The notes: generated by a model from the letters alone, not told the origin. A DNA stretch of 64,000 nt from Charina bottae (GCA_023362775.1 JALMGJ010000003.1:74370855-74434854); one strand, 5' to 3'. Counted from the stretch's first letter, positions 47,887-60,627 are shown. A program made the numbers and translations.

Positions 47887-49124
47887 CCCCCCAAGAACCC
47901 CCTTTCCACAATCAAAACATTCAGGAAAGAACCTCTGAAGTTCCTGATATCCAAGTACAGAAGCCTTTCTTCATAGATGCTGGATATTTTAATTCTCAGG
48001 CTGGCATCCTTTCATGGATGCTGAGCTGTCAGCTCTGGCTGTGAAATGACATGACAGAGAAAGCATCCTGGTGACCTGATAATAGGTAAAGGACACTATT
48101 TATGATAATGCTAGCAATGAAACCTAGAGATATTTGACAGCCTGCTTTTTGCACAGAGAATAGATCAAAACTATCCAACACGACTGTCAGACAGTGGAAA
48201 ACCTTTCATAACTCAAAAAAATTAAAAAATAGAAAAATGCAGATGTGGTAGAGGCAAGAAGGCAACAAAGGGAGCTTGTGGCATGATTTGTTGTTTCTTT
48301 CTTGGCACTTGAGAAAAACAAGGAGTCATGGGTCTAATAAGGGCCACAACCCCTTCTATCCATAGGAGAGATATGGGCAACATGTATATGAGGACAACCT
48401 ACTCAGTCTATCCCTTGACTGAAGGCAGGTGAACAATATTCTTCTTATTTATTCATGAACCACATTCAATACTTCATTTCCCCCATAATTTTCAGACAAA
48501 TACACAAGTGAGACTTCTCATAACCTCACATTTCTGGAAAAATAAGCTGATTCTCCAGATAATTTACTAGCAAATGGTTAGGGCAATATCTGCCATTCAT
48601 TAACTGAGTTTCCACAGACTCTTCTCCTCCCCCCCCACCAAAAAAGTGGCAATGTAAGTACAATTTCCCCGTCTCCCTATCCATATCCAAATACTGCAGT
48701 GTTTGAGGGGATCAAACGGTCAGACAATTGCAAGAATTCCTGAAGAAAAATTCCGCATAATTCCTAAATGCAATCATTCTTTGTAGCTTCCAATGCCATC
48801 CTGCTCCCATAATCATGTACTAAACAATCTTTGCCTCCAGCTTTGGGTTACAATGCTGATTAACAAAATCCATGTTTTATCCACTAAACTAGCATCTGCT
48901 TGCCTCAAATAACTCTGCATCTTGCATCAGTCCCTTGTTGGCTATTGCCCCACTATTCTTTTATTCCCATTTTTTCTTCAGTTCAGCATGTATAATGTTC
49001 AGATGGTGATGTATGAACTAGAATGCTGATATGAGTGTTTATGTAAGTAAAATGAGGCTAGAAGCCAAAATACGATTGTGGAGTTTGATCTTTCTACAGA
49101 GGCTCCTGGGATTGACAGCACTGC
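47887..49124. other. No recognisable gene
   Basis: Unrecognised, with a poly-C run near 48631-48638. Confidence 0.4.
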
Positions 49125-49125
49125 A

Positions 49126-49192
<67 letters not shown>

Positions 49193-49293
49193 CCTATCTA
49201 CCTATCTACCTATCTACCTATCTACCTATCTACCTATCTACCTATCTACCTATCTATCTATCATCTATCTATCATCTACGTACCTACCTACCT
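49125..49293. repeat. (CTAT)n/(CTAC)n compound microsatellite
   Basis: About 16 CTAT units, then alternating CTAC-CTAT pairs, then CTAT/CATC and CTAC units. The Tyr-Leu-Ser-Ile frames are its translation. Confidence 0.97.
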
Positions 49294-49855
49294 CTTCCCT
49301 CTGACAACCAAGAAAAACAAACTCCTGCTATATCTTGTAATCACTAAACTCTCAATTCATTTTAATGGGGAATGAAGACAGACTCGTTATTTGTGGCCTA
49401 AACAGATTATTTACAGATAACGAACACTAAAAAAAAATTTCTTTTCCCCTAGGAGAAAAATTTTCTATTTTCTCAGAAACATTCCAGAGAAATTTCTGTT
49501 CTATATTTGGCCAAAGGAAAAAAAAGCTTTCAAAATTTAATAGTAGGCAAATTACAAAAGAAAATTAGTCCTCCCTAATTCCCATTAAAATCTGTAAGGC
49601 TTCAGTGTGAGCAACTTGTCTAATTGTTTCTAAAGGGACTTAAATGCGATTATTTATTTTGGATTGGTACTTCTGCTTTTCCCAGCTCAGTGTTCTCCAG
49701 ATGTGTTGGATTGCATCCTCTGTTACCCCGAGTCAGCAAAATTAGGGCCTATCTAAATTGAGGGATAGGAATTATAGTCCAATATATTTGGAGAACATCA
49801 GATCAGAGATGTTGTGCTGTAATGATTTAAAATATTATAGTGTTAGTATTACTGA
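49294..49855. other. No gene; MITE relic
   Basis: About 49690-49800 holds 'ctccagatgtgttggattgc' and an inverted 'ggaattatagtccaatatat', a decayed palindromic MITE. The rest is unrecognised. Confidence 0.45.
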
Positions 49856-50520
49856 TGATAGCTGAACATACAAATGATCTGGAAGCTCTGGTATTCAAAA
49901 TCAAGAAGCACAGTGAAAAAAATAGACTAAGAAAACCAAATTAATGACTTCATTGAACTATCAATTAAGATAGTGACATGGTGGATAGCTTCTACCTTTT
50001 AAGATCAATTATTAATAGTAAAGGAACCAGCAGTCAAGAAATATGCTGCAGACTAGCACTTGGTAGGATAGCAATGAAGACCTTGGAAAAGATATTTAAA
50101 TGCTGCGACATTTCTATATCTACAAAGATCAGAATCATGCAGGCAATGTTTTTCCTTGTGATACTCTATGGAAATGGAAGTTGGACAGTAGGATAGAAAG
50201 AAAGTTGACACTTCTGAACTTTGGTGTTGGAGAAGACTCCTGAGAATATTATGGATAGCCAAGAAAACAAACAAATGGATCATAGAACAAATCAGTTCAG
50301 AGTTCTCACTCGAAGCACAAATGAGCAGGCTCAAATTATCATATTTTAGAAACATTGTGTGAAGATCTAGCTTTCTTCAGAAGTCTGTAATGTTCCAAAG
50401 GTGGAAGGAAAGAGAAGAGATGACCAGCAGCAATGTGGATGGACTGTATTAGAGCAGCAATGGGTACACCCTTGGAAGACTTGAAATACCAAGTTGGGGA
50501 CAGATCATCCTGTGTCAGTC
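49856..50520 (+). mobile_element. BovB LINE remnant
   Basis: The frame at 49978-50196 reads DSFYLLRSIINSKGTSSQEI, then 'ALGRIAMKTLEKIFKCCDIS' and 'VILYGNGSWTV'. These align with the BovB ORF region that normally has DFIFLGSKIT, 'ALGRKAM' and 'VMYGCESWTV'. Further text on nucleotide level continues the C-terminal part to about 50520. There are several stops and indels, so it is inactive. BovB is the usual partner that mobilises SINEs with BovB-like tails. Confidence 0.75.
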
Positions 50521-50730
50521 CAACAAGGTAGACCAGACTAACAAACCAATGCCATATAAGTCAGGATTCCTTTTATTGTAACAACTATAGTAACAGAATC
50601 TTGCAAGTCTGAATGTGCTTCAACCTCCTTCACTTTATCTTGGCCTGGGCTCAAGCCCCTGTTGTCTGACCATTGCCTTGGTAGCAGCTCTTCCTCTGTC
50701 CTTCAAGACCATTCCCTCTACACTCTACAC

Positions 50731-50992
50731 CAGAGCTTTCCAAACTGTGTGTCGCAACACAAAAGTGTGTCGCCACACACAGTCTGGTGTGTCACCACAC
50801 AACCCAGAAGCGCTGATCATCATCAGCGCTTCCGGGTTTTCCTGTGGCGACACACCAATTGCAGCGCGCAAAACCCGAAAGCGGCAGCAGCACTTCCGGG
50901 TTTTTGCGCGCTGCCGCACTTCCGGGTTTTCCCACGGCGACACACCAACGCCGGTTGGTGTGTCGCCGCGGGAAAAACTTTGGAAAGCCCTG
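50731..50992 (+). mobile_element. GC-rich hairpin hAT MITE, copy C (262 bp)
   Basis: Ends CAGAGCTTTCCAAACTGTGT and CTTTGGAAAGCCCTG. An exact 8-bp duplication 'ctctacac' flanks it (50723-50730 and 50993-51000). Hairpins in order: 'gtgtgtcgcaacac' fold; 'gaagcgctgatc' against 'gatcagcgcttc'-like arms; and a near-perfect palindrome around 'accaacgccggttggt' near 50944-50963. Same length as copy E, with 13 differences by hand count. All six-frame ORFs across it are artefacts. Confidence 0.93.
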
Positions 50993-51000
50993 CTCTACAC

Positions 51001-51461
51001 CCTGGAAGTCTATGTATGTCATCAATAAAAATCAATACTGACTTCATGGCAAAATAAATGTTACTGAAATGAAATTTATCTCAGAGTTAAAACAAACTAA
51101 TATGAAATTATTTGGTCCCATAATATACTGATCAGTTTGCATTTTTGCATCACAAATGGCAATGAATTAGACATTAATAATCTCTTATACTGGAAATGCA
51201 TGTGATTGAATCAGGGATCCTTCTGAATGAATGCCATGTATTTTACTACTGACAAGCTATTGCTTTCTGTCAGCTGCCTGAGAATTATTACTGGAATATT
51301 ATATCTCACTATTTTACTCAAATACAATTTATATTTTTTTAAATGTTAGTATTTTTGAAACAACTGTTCTTACCAAAATTGAATCTTTTTTTGCTAGCTT
51401 ATGGAAAGCTTGCCCTAAACAAAAGGTCAACAACTTTTGGGAGCCTGGGAGCCACAGATGC
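51001..51461. other. No recognisable gene
   Basis: Unrecognised AT-rich sequence before the LINE. Confidence 0.4.
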
Positions 51462-51525
51462 CCTTTGAGTAGTCATTGGCGATCACTCGTAGCCGAGTAA
51501 GATTGTCTTCCAAAGGTAAAACCTT

Positions 51526-52359
51526 TTAACGGTGGATCCGTAAGTGGCTATAAAGGCCAATTCTGGATCCGCACAACCTCCCACAGTGAGGGCATAGGTT
51601 TCCGGGTGGGAGACGGTCATGATGAGGGTTTGCCTGACGTGCCTTCCTTTTAGCTCTTTTCTCCTTTTCGCCCTGTACTCGTGCTTCTTCAAAGTCCATA
51701 GCGCCATTAATAAAGGATGACCTCCAATTGAAACGCTCATAAGTTAGGGCTTCCCAGTTCTCAATGCTGATATTACACTTTTTTAAATTAGCTTTGAGAG
51801 TATCTTTGAATCTCTTTTGCTGTCCACCAATATTCCGTTTTCCATTCTTAAGTTGGGAGTAAAGTAGCTGCTTTGGAAGACGATGGTCAGGCATTCGAAC
51901 AACATGACCGGTCCAGCGAAGTTGATGTTGGATGATCATTGTTTCAATGCTGGTGGTTTTCGCTTCTTCTAATACACTAACATTAGTCCGCCTATCTTCC
52001 CAAGTAATTTGCAGAATTTTTCGGAGGCAGCGTTGATGGAATCTTTCAAGAAGTTGGAGGTGGCGTTTGTAGAGGGTCCATGTTTCACAGGCGTACAGAA
52101 GGGTTGGTAGTACAATGGCTTTGTAAACAAGCATTTTGGTCTCCCTGCGAATGTCCCGATCCTCAAACACTCTACGCTTCATTCGGGAGAAAGCTACACT
52201 CGCAGAGCTCAGGCGATGCTGAATTTCAGCGTCGATGTCGGCTTTTGTAGATAGATGGCTGCCGAGATAAGAAAAGTGATCAACATTTTCTAGTGACACA
52301 CCTTTAAGCTGGATTGATGGCGCTGCAGAGGGATTGGTTTGAACTTGCTGGTAAAGCAC
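51526..52359 (-). pseudogene. LINE polyprotein C-terminal part, after frameshift
   Basis: A 277-codon frame that continues the LINE protein one base out of phase. It has 'ENVDHFSYLGSHLS' near 24, CETWTLYKRHLQLLERFHQR near 90, 'RWTGHVVRMPDHRLPKQ' near 148 and, at the end, CPHCGRLCGSRIGLYSHL with a following HR, a C2H2-like zinc finger likely to bind nucleic acid. All are standard for the C-terminus of RTE-type proteins. The phase change maps to a six-T run at 52365-52370 (plus strand), best explained by one missing base. Otherwise there are no stops, so the element is young. Confidence 0.88.
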
Positions 52360-54926
52360 TTTGGTTTTTTAATGTTAATCGAGAGGCCGAGTTTTTCATA
52401 TGCTTCTGCAAAGATGTTTAGGATAGTTTGAAGATCTTCCTCGGAGTGTGCACAGACTACGTTATCATCAGCATATTGAAGTTCTATAACAGAAGTTGCA
52501 ATTACCTTATTTTTTGCTTTCAGCCTACTAAGATTAAAAAGCTTTCCATCTGTTCGATATATAATTTCTACACCAGTAGGAAGTTTCTCTTCAACAAGCT
52601 GCATAATCATAGCGATGAAGATAGTGAATAAGGTTGGAGCAATAACACATCCCTGTTTAACGCTGGATTCCACTTTAAATGGATCGCTTTGAGAGCCATT
52701 GTTATTCAGGATTGTTGCCATCATGTCGTCATGGAGTAACCGCAAGATGTTCACAAATTTATCAGGGCATCCGATTTTCAGAAGGATGGTCCAGAGAGCA
52801 GTACGATTTACAGTATCAAAAGCTTTAGTCAGATCAATAAACGCCATGTACAGAGGGCGGTTTTGCTCCTTACATTTTTCTTGAAGCTGTCGTGCAGTGA
52901 AGATCATATCCACTGTTCCCCTGGAAGGGCGGAAGCCATTTTGCGTTTCAGGGAGGATGTCTTCTGATACAGATAGGAGACGGTTTGCAATGATCTTTGC
53001 CAGGATTTTGCCTGCTGTGGCTAGAAGGGAGATGCCTCGATAGTTTCCACAGTCTGTTCTATCACCCTTTTTAAAGAGAGTGATAATTATGGCATCCCTA
53101 AAGTCTGCTGGAATCTCCTCCCTCATCCAGATTTTTTCGATGAGCTTATGAAGTTGTTGTGTAAGTTCAGGCCCGCCTTCTTTAAAGACTTCAGCAGGAA
53201 TCCCATCAGGTCCACTAGCTTTGTTATTTTTCATTTGTTTAGTGGCTTTACTGACTTCCTCCAAACTAGGGGGTACTGCAAGCTCATTTCTTATTTGTTT
53301 TTGCGGGATTTGCAAGAAGACTTCATCAGCCACAGTAGAGTGACGATTAAGGAGATTGTAGTAATGCTCTTTCCAGCGCAGTGCAATAGACTCTTTGTCC
53401 TTTAGAAGTTTAGCACCATCTACTGAGCGTAAGGGATTTGTACCATGGTTTGTTGGTCCATAGATGGCCTTTATGGCATTAAAAAAGCCCTGTGCATCAT
53501 GAGCATCTGCAAAATGTTGGGTTTCTTGGGCTTTTTTTATCCACCATATGTTCTTAAGTTCTCTAGTTCTTCTTTGGACTTCTGCCTTTGCACTGGCATA
53601 GATTTTTTTCCTAATGGCACAGTTAATATCTTTTTGCCATATCTGGAAGGCTTTCCTTTTCTTGTCAATAATATGTTCAATCTCACTATCGTTCTCATCA
53701 AACCAGTCCTGATGTCTCTTAGTCTGGTATCCGATAGTTTGTTCACAGGCTGAAATAATAGAAGTCTTCAATTTAAACCAGTGTTCCTCAACATTTTCAG
53801 GAAGTTCCATAGGCAGATGTTCCTTGAGAGTTGATTGAAAGCAAGCTTGTTTAATAGGATCTTGAAGGGCCAGTGTATTCATTTTACGCCTTGGTTTTCT
53901 TCCTTGGAGCCTACGATGAGGGACAATCTTTATGGCCATCGTGGATCGAATTAATCGATGGTCTGTCCAGCAGTCATCGGCGCTCGTCATGGCTCTGGTG
54001 AGAAGTACATCACGGCGATCTCTAGCACGGACAATTACATAATCTAAAAGATGCCAGTGCTTTGACCGTGGGTGCTTCCATGATGTTTTAAATTTATTTT
54101 TCTGGCGAAAGAGTGTGTTAGTAATGACAAGGTTATGCTCTGCACATTTAGTCAGAAGTAAGATTCCATTCGTGTTGCTATTGTCAACTCCTTCTTTCCC
54201 AATGATCCCTGGCCACAAATCAAAATCACGCCCAACTCTTGCATTGAAATCGCCCAGGAGGATAATTTTGTCCTCCTTTGGTATCTCTGATAAGATGGTG
54301 TCCAGCTGGGTATAAAATTTTTCCTTGATATCCTCATCTGCATCTAGTGTTGGTGCGTAAGCACTTAGGATAGTTGCCTGTTGGTTTTTGGCGAGTTTTA
54401 TTCGCAGAGTTGAGAGTCGTTCGTTAATCCCAGTGGGAACTTCTGACAAGAGCTTCACAAGGTCGTTTTTGATAGCAAAGCCTACCCCATGTATTCGTCG
54501 TTCTTGTTCAGGCAGTCCTTTCCAAAAGAAGGTATAACCTCCTTTTTCTTCCTTCAACTGTCCTTCTCCTGCTCTTCGAGTTTCTTGGAGTGCTGCTATA
54601 TCGATATTAAAACGTCTCAGCTCCCTTGCAATAATGGCGGTCCTACGTTCAGGTCGTTCACTATCCATATTGTCTTGCAGTGTCCGTATATTCCATGTTC
54701 CAAAATTCATGTGTTTTTTACGACCGCTAGATGGTGACCCCACTGGTCGCGGTAATCCAGTCAGGGAGAAAATGAGGCAGACTATGTTTAGGGCACCTTT
54801 TCTAGCCCCCTCCCCATATGGGGTGAGCAGAGTGGATCCTAAATAGGGCTGCTCAGTCGTGGATACAGCTGCCGAACTACTCAACTGCCTCGGTCCTTGA
54901 GTCAGGGCGAGTGAATCCGTATCCAC
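52290..54926 (-). CDS. LINE endonuclease/reverse transcriptase (main part)
   Basis: An 878-codon frame for the retrotransposon polyprotein. An APE-type endonuclease spans about residues 72-325: NFGTWNIRTL near 74, LQETR near 113, LLGDFNARVG near 223 and WTDHRL near 320, with the catalytic Asn, Glu, Asp and His in place. Reverse transcriptase spans about 550-840: KASGPDGIPAE near 568, NYRGISLL near 628, QNGFRPSRGT near 662, FIDLTKAFD near 696, QGCVIAPTLF near 758 and YADD near 818, so the catalytic aspartates are kept. The enzyme would nick target DNA and copy its own RNA there. The last about 22 residues are out of frame, and the natural C-terminus continues in 51526-52359. The first about 70 residues may be leader rather than protein. 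Cross-strand frames inside it are shadows. Confidence 0.9.
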   Translation of the reverse strand: MDTDSLALTQGPRQLSSSAAVSTTEQPYLGSTLLTPYGEGARKGALNIVCLIFSLTGLPRPVGSPSSGRKKHMNFGTWNIRTLQDNMDSERPERRTAIIARELRRFNIDIAALQETRRAGEGQLKEEKGGYTFFWKGLPEQERRIHGVGFAIKNDLVKLLSEVPTGINERLSTLRIKLAKNQQATILSAYAPTLDADEDIKEKFYTQLDTILSEIPKEDKIILLGDFNARVGRDFDLWPGIIGKEGVDNSNTNGILLLTKCAEHNLVITNTLFRQKNKFKTSWKHPRSKHWHLLDYVIVRARDRRDVLLTRAMTSADDCWTDHRLIRSTMAIKIVPHRRLQGRKPRRKMNTLALQDPIKQACFQSTLKEHLPMELPENVEEHWFKLKTSIISACEQTIGYQTKRHQDWFDENDSEIEHIIDKKRKAFQIWQKDINCAIRKKIYASAKAEVQRRTRELKNIWWIKKAQETQHFADAHDAQGFFNAIKAIYGPTNHGTNPLRSVDGAKLLKDKESIALRWKEHYYNLLNRHSTVADEVFLQIPQKQIRNELAVPPSLEEVSKATKQMKNNKASGPDGIPAEVFKEGGPELTQQLHKLIEKIWMREEIPADFRDAIIITLFKKGDRTDCGNYRGISLLATAGKILAKIIANRLLSVSEDILPETQNGFRPSRGTVDMIFTARQLQEKCKEQNRPLYMAFIDLTKAFDTVNRTALWTILLKIGCPDKFVNILRLLHDDMMATILNNNGSQSDPFKVESSVKQGCVIAPTLFTIFIAMIMQLVEEKLPTGVEIIYRTDGKLFNLSRLKAKNKVIATSVIELQYADDNVVCAHSEEDLQTILNIFAEAYEKLGLSINIKKPKCFTSKFKPIPLQRHQSSLKVCH

Positions 54927-55408
54927 CGCCCATGTGCTGGTCCATGACTAGGAGCTTCCGGATTTCACAGTCCTGCCCCCGTTGCCATTCGTCAGTCGCC
55001 ATGGGACTTTTGGTTGTTTTGGGTTTGGTGTGGTTGGAAGACGCCTGTGCGTGAATTTGTTTTATGTGTGGAGATCGGTGCACAACGATCAGCACACAAC
55101 CTTCACAGAAAAAGGCTCTAATCCAATGGCATGGATACCATGACGATTGGTGACCTTTTGTCTGCTGCAGCCTTCATCCGCCTTCGCAGCCGTTGTAACA
55201 ATGCACCTTGTTATCTTCCGCCTGTTCTGCCGTTGAGGACTTTCTTGGATCGTTCTTTGTCTGGTTCCTCCCCCTGGACCTTACCGCCATGGGTGACCCT
55301 GCCAGGAGTACATGACTCCCGATGGCTTCGCTCACAGGGTTCATTGGGAACACACAAGCCCACTCACCACAACAAGGTGACGATCCAGCGAGTGAGCCTT
55401 TGAGTAGT

Positions 55409-58400
55409 ATGCTGGCACCTACTCTTCAAACCATGAGTGAGGCCAGAGCAAAGCAACAAATAATCTATTATTTATTTTAACTTAATGAAATACATTTACT
55501 TAAAATTAAAATGAATTCAAATAGATCGATTAAATGCAATTAATATAATTACTGCTTTTGTATTTAAAATAGTTTCTCTTCTGTAGCATTAAGAATTATA
55601 AATGGTCTGCAAATTTTGAAGGAACTTTGGGGATCCAAAACTGTAGAGAGCTGATTATGGGACACCAGAATCTGCACCCCTGTTCTAAGCATATTTTGGG
55701 GTGTCTTGTTTCCTAGTCATGAGATACTGCATATGTTGAAAATAATAGTATCAGAAGCTTCTTATGATCCACTCCCAGTGGTACAAAAAGTTGGGGGGGG
55801 GACCACAAACCCTATTATAGGTAAATATGTCTCATTCTTGGATTCATTCTGTTCCTTCCCCATCTTTTATCCTCCTTTATTATCTCCCTCTCTTTTTAAA
55901 TGTTCCTGCAGCACTATTTGCTCTCACTAAATCAACAATACCAAAATGGGCTAGTTCTTTTCACATGCCCCATGGCCCAATTATTAATATATTGTATTGA
56001 TTTCAGAGACCTTGAATACCCTAGGCTAGGCGAACAGGGAAAACCTGGTGTGGTGTTTGGGTGTGTGTGTGTGTGTGTGTTTGCATTTCTGCTATGTGTT
56101 AAAATTCAGATGGCAGAGTGGAATATGACAAGTTGCCAACTTCTCAGTTTCTGTGCATGCTAGAGTTGGCAGGACTGGCTCAGGACTAGGCCTCAGCCTT
56201 TATTCCTTCAGTCAGCCGACATTCTTGACACCTGCCCTGATTCACTGATGTTGATTTGAGCTTCAAGGGCAATGAATGAGTGCAGTTGCTTTGTGTTAAA
56301 GGCATACTCACATGCTGGAATGGGCAATAAAATGCTTTGAGACAAACACTGCACAAAACAACACTATTTTCTTTTGGATAATACTTCTTACCAAAGCATA
56401 CCATGAAAGAGTGAGCACTAATCCCACAAAGCATCCCATTGATCTTAATCTAGATGACAGTATATAACAACTATACTCTTGGGTCTCCAAATTAAGCAGA
56501 TACTTATTATCGTGACCTTTTTTATGCAGAGATTGCCTCCCAGGGATGTGTTTTCAAGCTCTCTGACTGCAGTGGAATGAATCCTGCTACATACAATACA
56601 GTTCCTGCTTAGGCTAACTCAGAGGTCAAGTCTATCAGAAGGAGATGAACTTCATTGACCCTCATAATGAAATGCATTCTATATGCTATGCTGTCAAGTG
56701 AGATGTTTAATAATTCAACTAAAACCCTGAGCAGCCTAGAAAACACCTCTAGGCCTTGCTTAATGAATTCATCATAGACTGTTCATCCAATGCCAATTAA
56801 AGTTACTTAGCTGGATCACTATGAGAAAAGTGTTGGAAAGATCTAAGAGTGTTCCTCTAAGAAATTACATATGACAAGAGTAGGAAGGGGCTTCACTTTA
56901 TATTTGGAGATGTGTTAAGACATGGATGACTTAGAAAGTCAAGATTAGAAGGGAAGAATGAATCACTCTAACCAAAGAATAAAGATCTGCATATTCATGC
57001 AACCTAATAGAATTGGGAGAATTAATAGGATTAAAAATGGATGCAGTTGTAGTTTGTTTAGATATTGCAATATAGTTGAATCTAGTTGCAAGGAGTCTGG
57101 GTCTCTGACAAGTACACAGAAGGCTGCTGCAGTTAAAGAACCAGGGGAAGTAGGATCCACAGAGGTACTAGGGTAAATAGGCAGAGATCAGAGGAAGAGA
57201 TAAGCTGCTGCTGCTGCTATTAGACAAAATCAGTGAAGAAGGTCTTGAGGGATGCTTATGATCCCTGAGCTCAGAGCTATCTCAGCACAGAGGTTACAGT
57301 TAGCATTATATATTGAAGAAACAGTTACGTGCTACAAAACAGCAATGCATTCAGCAGAACCTGATTTGCATTCAAGACTTTTCTCTTCTGAAAGTCTTCT
57401 GGGGTGACTGATGTACTGTGTAAAATAGTGAATTTATATTCTTTTATGTCAGTGGAAATTCTACTATTCTACTTTGAACACAGCAACTACTGATTCTGGG
57501 GTTGCAAAACTATAAAAAGTGAATAGCCCTACCTGCTTGTGTACTGTTGTGCGTGAAGAGTGCTCAGCATCTAAAGCAGTAAAATTGAACATCCAAACAA
57601 GTAAACAATATTTTTTAAAGAATACTTTGTAAACAATTCTCAAAATGGCCCAGAAAGAAAGAAACGTGCCATTACAAATTGTCAGTCTGTCAGAGGCATG
57701 AGCTAATAGATGCTCAATGGTCCATACCAATACAGTACACACGCTGTTTCATAATGGTTTTGGATAGTGGAAAGGATGACAATAACTTTCCTTCCTTTGC
57801 TATGTCAAAATACTATAGCACTAGAGGAAATTACAGTTATGCTCAACAGACACACTAGATGCACTCAACATCTAGCTGTTATAGATGCACTACAGAAAAA
57901 AAGCAAGCAAGAAGAAATTACACACTGCATTCATCCTGCTGTTTCATTTAACTTGGGATGGTTGGTTTATAAATTTATTCCCCACATAATTGTAGCTGAT
58001 ACCTGGGTAACTCTCTGCGTTAGGATATTAATAGCAAAGGTCTAAAGGACCTGGGCTGCTTGTCCCAGTAGTAGATTGTAGAGAGTAGTTTTCTTAGCAG
58101 CCAGAAGGAAAACAGTAAACTGGCATACTCTCCCAGCATTGGATCCATTTCTCTCATAATATTTGGGAAAAAGCTCACCGAGCCTCATTTATATTACCCT
58201 GTCAATACTCGCAATAAATTGGAAAATATAATACATTTAAAGATTGTTAAAAGTTAGAGGGAAAGAGAATTTTAGATAAATATATGAATTAATTGTGCAT
58301 GATAGCTGAGCTACCTGACTACAGTGGAATTCACAGCCAAACTAACCTCACTGAATTGCTGCTTAATGTATAATCTATCACTTTCTGCTTCTATTGTGCC

Positions 58401-60619
58401 TGAATTTCTCCTTGCTTATTCTCTAGTTTTCTCTGTACTGTATCTACTCATGGTTTACATGAGATGGAACCCATATACATTGAGAAAATGAGCGACCTGT
58501 TTTAAACAATAAAAATAACTAACAAAAGTATTTCTCATAGATTAAGAGAAACGCTTAAAATGTGAGGCTCCTATAGAAGGTCTGACTACAAAAAGCTAAT
58601 TTAATTGCATTTTCTCTCTCTAAGAATTTGGAACCTTCACTGCTTGCAGAGATGGAGCTCCAAAGTGGTATTCCAGCAGATCAAAATGTCATTTCACAAG
58701 GCCTCTCCTCATTGCCTCAATTCAGAAGTATTGCAAGTTTTTTTTTAAAAAAAGGAGCCCTCCAATAAAAAAAAAGGGTGAGGTTTCAGAGAACAAATTT
58801 TATTTTTAAAAATCCATAATACCAATATACAGTATAAAAATTCCCTTTCCTCCTTTTAAAATAATCACATTGCTACAGTACTGATGGTCACTTTTGTAAC
58901 AGGCTCCTGGGACATCTTGTCCTATTTAGAAATAACATCCATAGAGAAATATGAGATGTTAGAAATTAAGCATGGTTCGATTGGTAAGCATGGTTTGTCA
59001 GAAAAATCTAGAATAAATCTAGAAAGAGAATTCCTGGAAGGAATACTGTAACAGATGTATATATTTTATTAAATGTGCCCTACCTAGATCCCAGTAAAGA
59101 TTAAAAAAATATCCCGTACCATATCCAAGATGAAAATATAATTATTATGATCATCACCATCATCACTACCACCATCACTTTCCTCCTAAAGCAATCTCTG
59201 TACTTACCTATTCAAATCATGTATTTAATGTACACCTTTGATGTACAGCGATTCATGGCTGTTACGAAGAATGCCCTCCATAGTCTACTGCTGGAGCAAC
59301 CAAATTAAAGTACAGGATTATTATGTAGGTAGCAAAACATCCAGCTACGAAGCTGCTTCCACTTATCCACATAAAGACATTAAACAACAGACATAATTTG
59401 AAAAATTGAAGCCAAGTTGCATCCCCAAAACCAAGTGAACAAACATGTTTTACCCACCTCCCACCAAATATTAAAGAATTAAAAATAGACTAGTTGCACT
59501 ATGAGATTTTATTAGTAATGCTAGGCACTTTCCATCTGCAGAGGATCCAGTATAGTTTTAACAATATATAAGAAAGCACAACAATAGGCTAAAGTATGCA
59601 TGTTCAAAGAGGAATGAGGGAAGATGTCCATTCAATGTTCATGAGCCCTAGAAGTTTATAGAAGTTTTCAGTTTTGTTTGCCAATTCTCACCTTTCCCCG
59701 CTAGACCATATCATAGGCTGATAGCAAAGACTGTGGGACAAGCATGGGCATGCACATTCTTCAAATTAGTTTTTTAATTACATGCATTGCTTCAATATAT
59801 GCCACTGGTAGCCACCAAATATTTTCAATGTAGTTGCAAATAAAATAATTGAAAGCAATAATGATATACAATAATGAAGTAGCCATATTAAATAGCAAAA
59901 TCATCAAAGCAGCTGTATCGATATTAAAAAAATACATACTTATTTTTTATCCTGCAGATACAAGTCCTCCCTCTTTTATCATAAACCAGAGACAAAATGC
60001 TTTATTTTGATTTACTCCCAACATTCACTCCCAACATATCCACAGAATTTTGTGCCCCAAGCCTGAGAGTCTGAGAAATTCAGTGGATGGTTTTGATATA
60101 ACCTGAGTAAAATATAAATTCCTGATATGGAGAAGAGGGGTTGAAGCTCTAATTTTATATAACATTTTACTTGTGAGCATTTCATAATTGAACTTTTAGG
60201 TTTGAAAGCTAATTCACAGAACCCCTCTACTGGGGCTACCGTTTTCAGGTGTGAGGATTGCAGTTTCAAGATAAAATCTAGATAGATTACTCAGAATAAT
60301 ACTTGCTGCTGAGCTTTAATTTTTAATGTGAAAGAATAAGGAAATTATTAAACACATGTATATATATTAATATGAACATAGGAATAATTTTATTAGCTTC
60401 TTTTAATTTTACATAAGTGAAACAAATTTCATTTTTGTACTACCCCCAACCAGTTCTTTGTCCTGGTGCTATCCACTTCTACGCATTCATTCTCCAGCAT
60501 GCAAACACAAGAGCCAAATCCAGTCCTGGATTTGAAAAAAGATTGTGCATCCCCAATTGAGGGGGGTTTTTGTTTCACCAAAAATATGTGGATATTGTGC
60601 CTCAAATATAATGGTTAAT
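55409..60619. other. No recognisable gene; small microsatellites
   Basis: Five kb with no family I can name. A (GT)n run stands at 56061-56080, a short CTG run near 57207-57222 and ATC-type triplets at 59150-59178. Frames of 60-92 codons overlap on both strands without motifs. Confidence 0.4.
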
Positions 60620-60627
60620 AACTATGG

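Larger units (their letters stand above)
51474..55396 (-). mobile_element. RTE-type LINE, near full length, 3.9 kb
   Basis: A 12-bp direct repeat 'cctttgagtagt' stands at 51462-51473 and 55397-55408 and defines a 3923-bp insertion. On the minus strand it has a 5' leader of about 470 bp, an endonuclease plus reverse-transcriptase frame, a C-terminal frame shifted by one base, and a 3' end of about 50 bp finishing '...gagtgatcgccaatg' without poly-A, as in RTE-type elements. The order (APE endonuclease, RT, C-terminal zinc-finger-like motif) matches RTE/RTE-X LINEs. The exact clade needs a tree. It is the only autonomous-looking element in the window. Confidence 0.92.

Noticed and set aside
49125..49293. 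CRISPR-like array of regular repeats
   Set aside because: A tetranucleotide microsatellite without spacers, in a vertebrate-type genome.
52290..54926. Host gene, for example one annotated as a craniofacial-development-like protein
   Set aside because: The domains are endonuclease and reverse transcriptase of a LINE, and the region is bounded by a target duplication.
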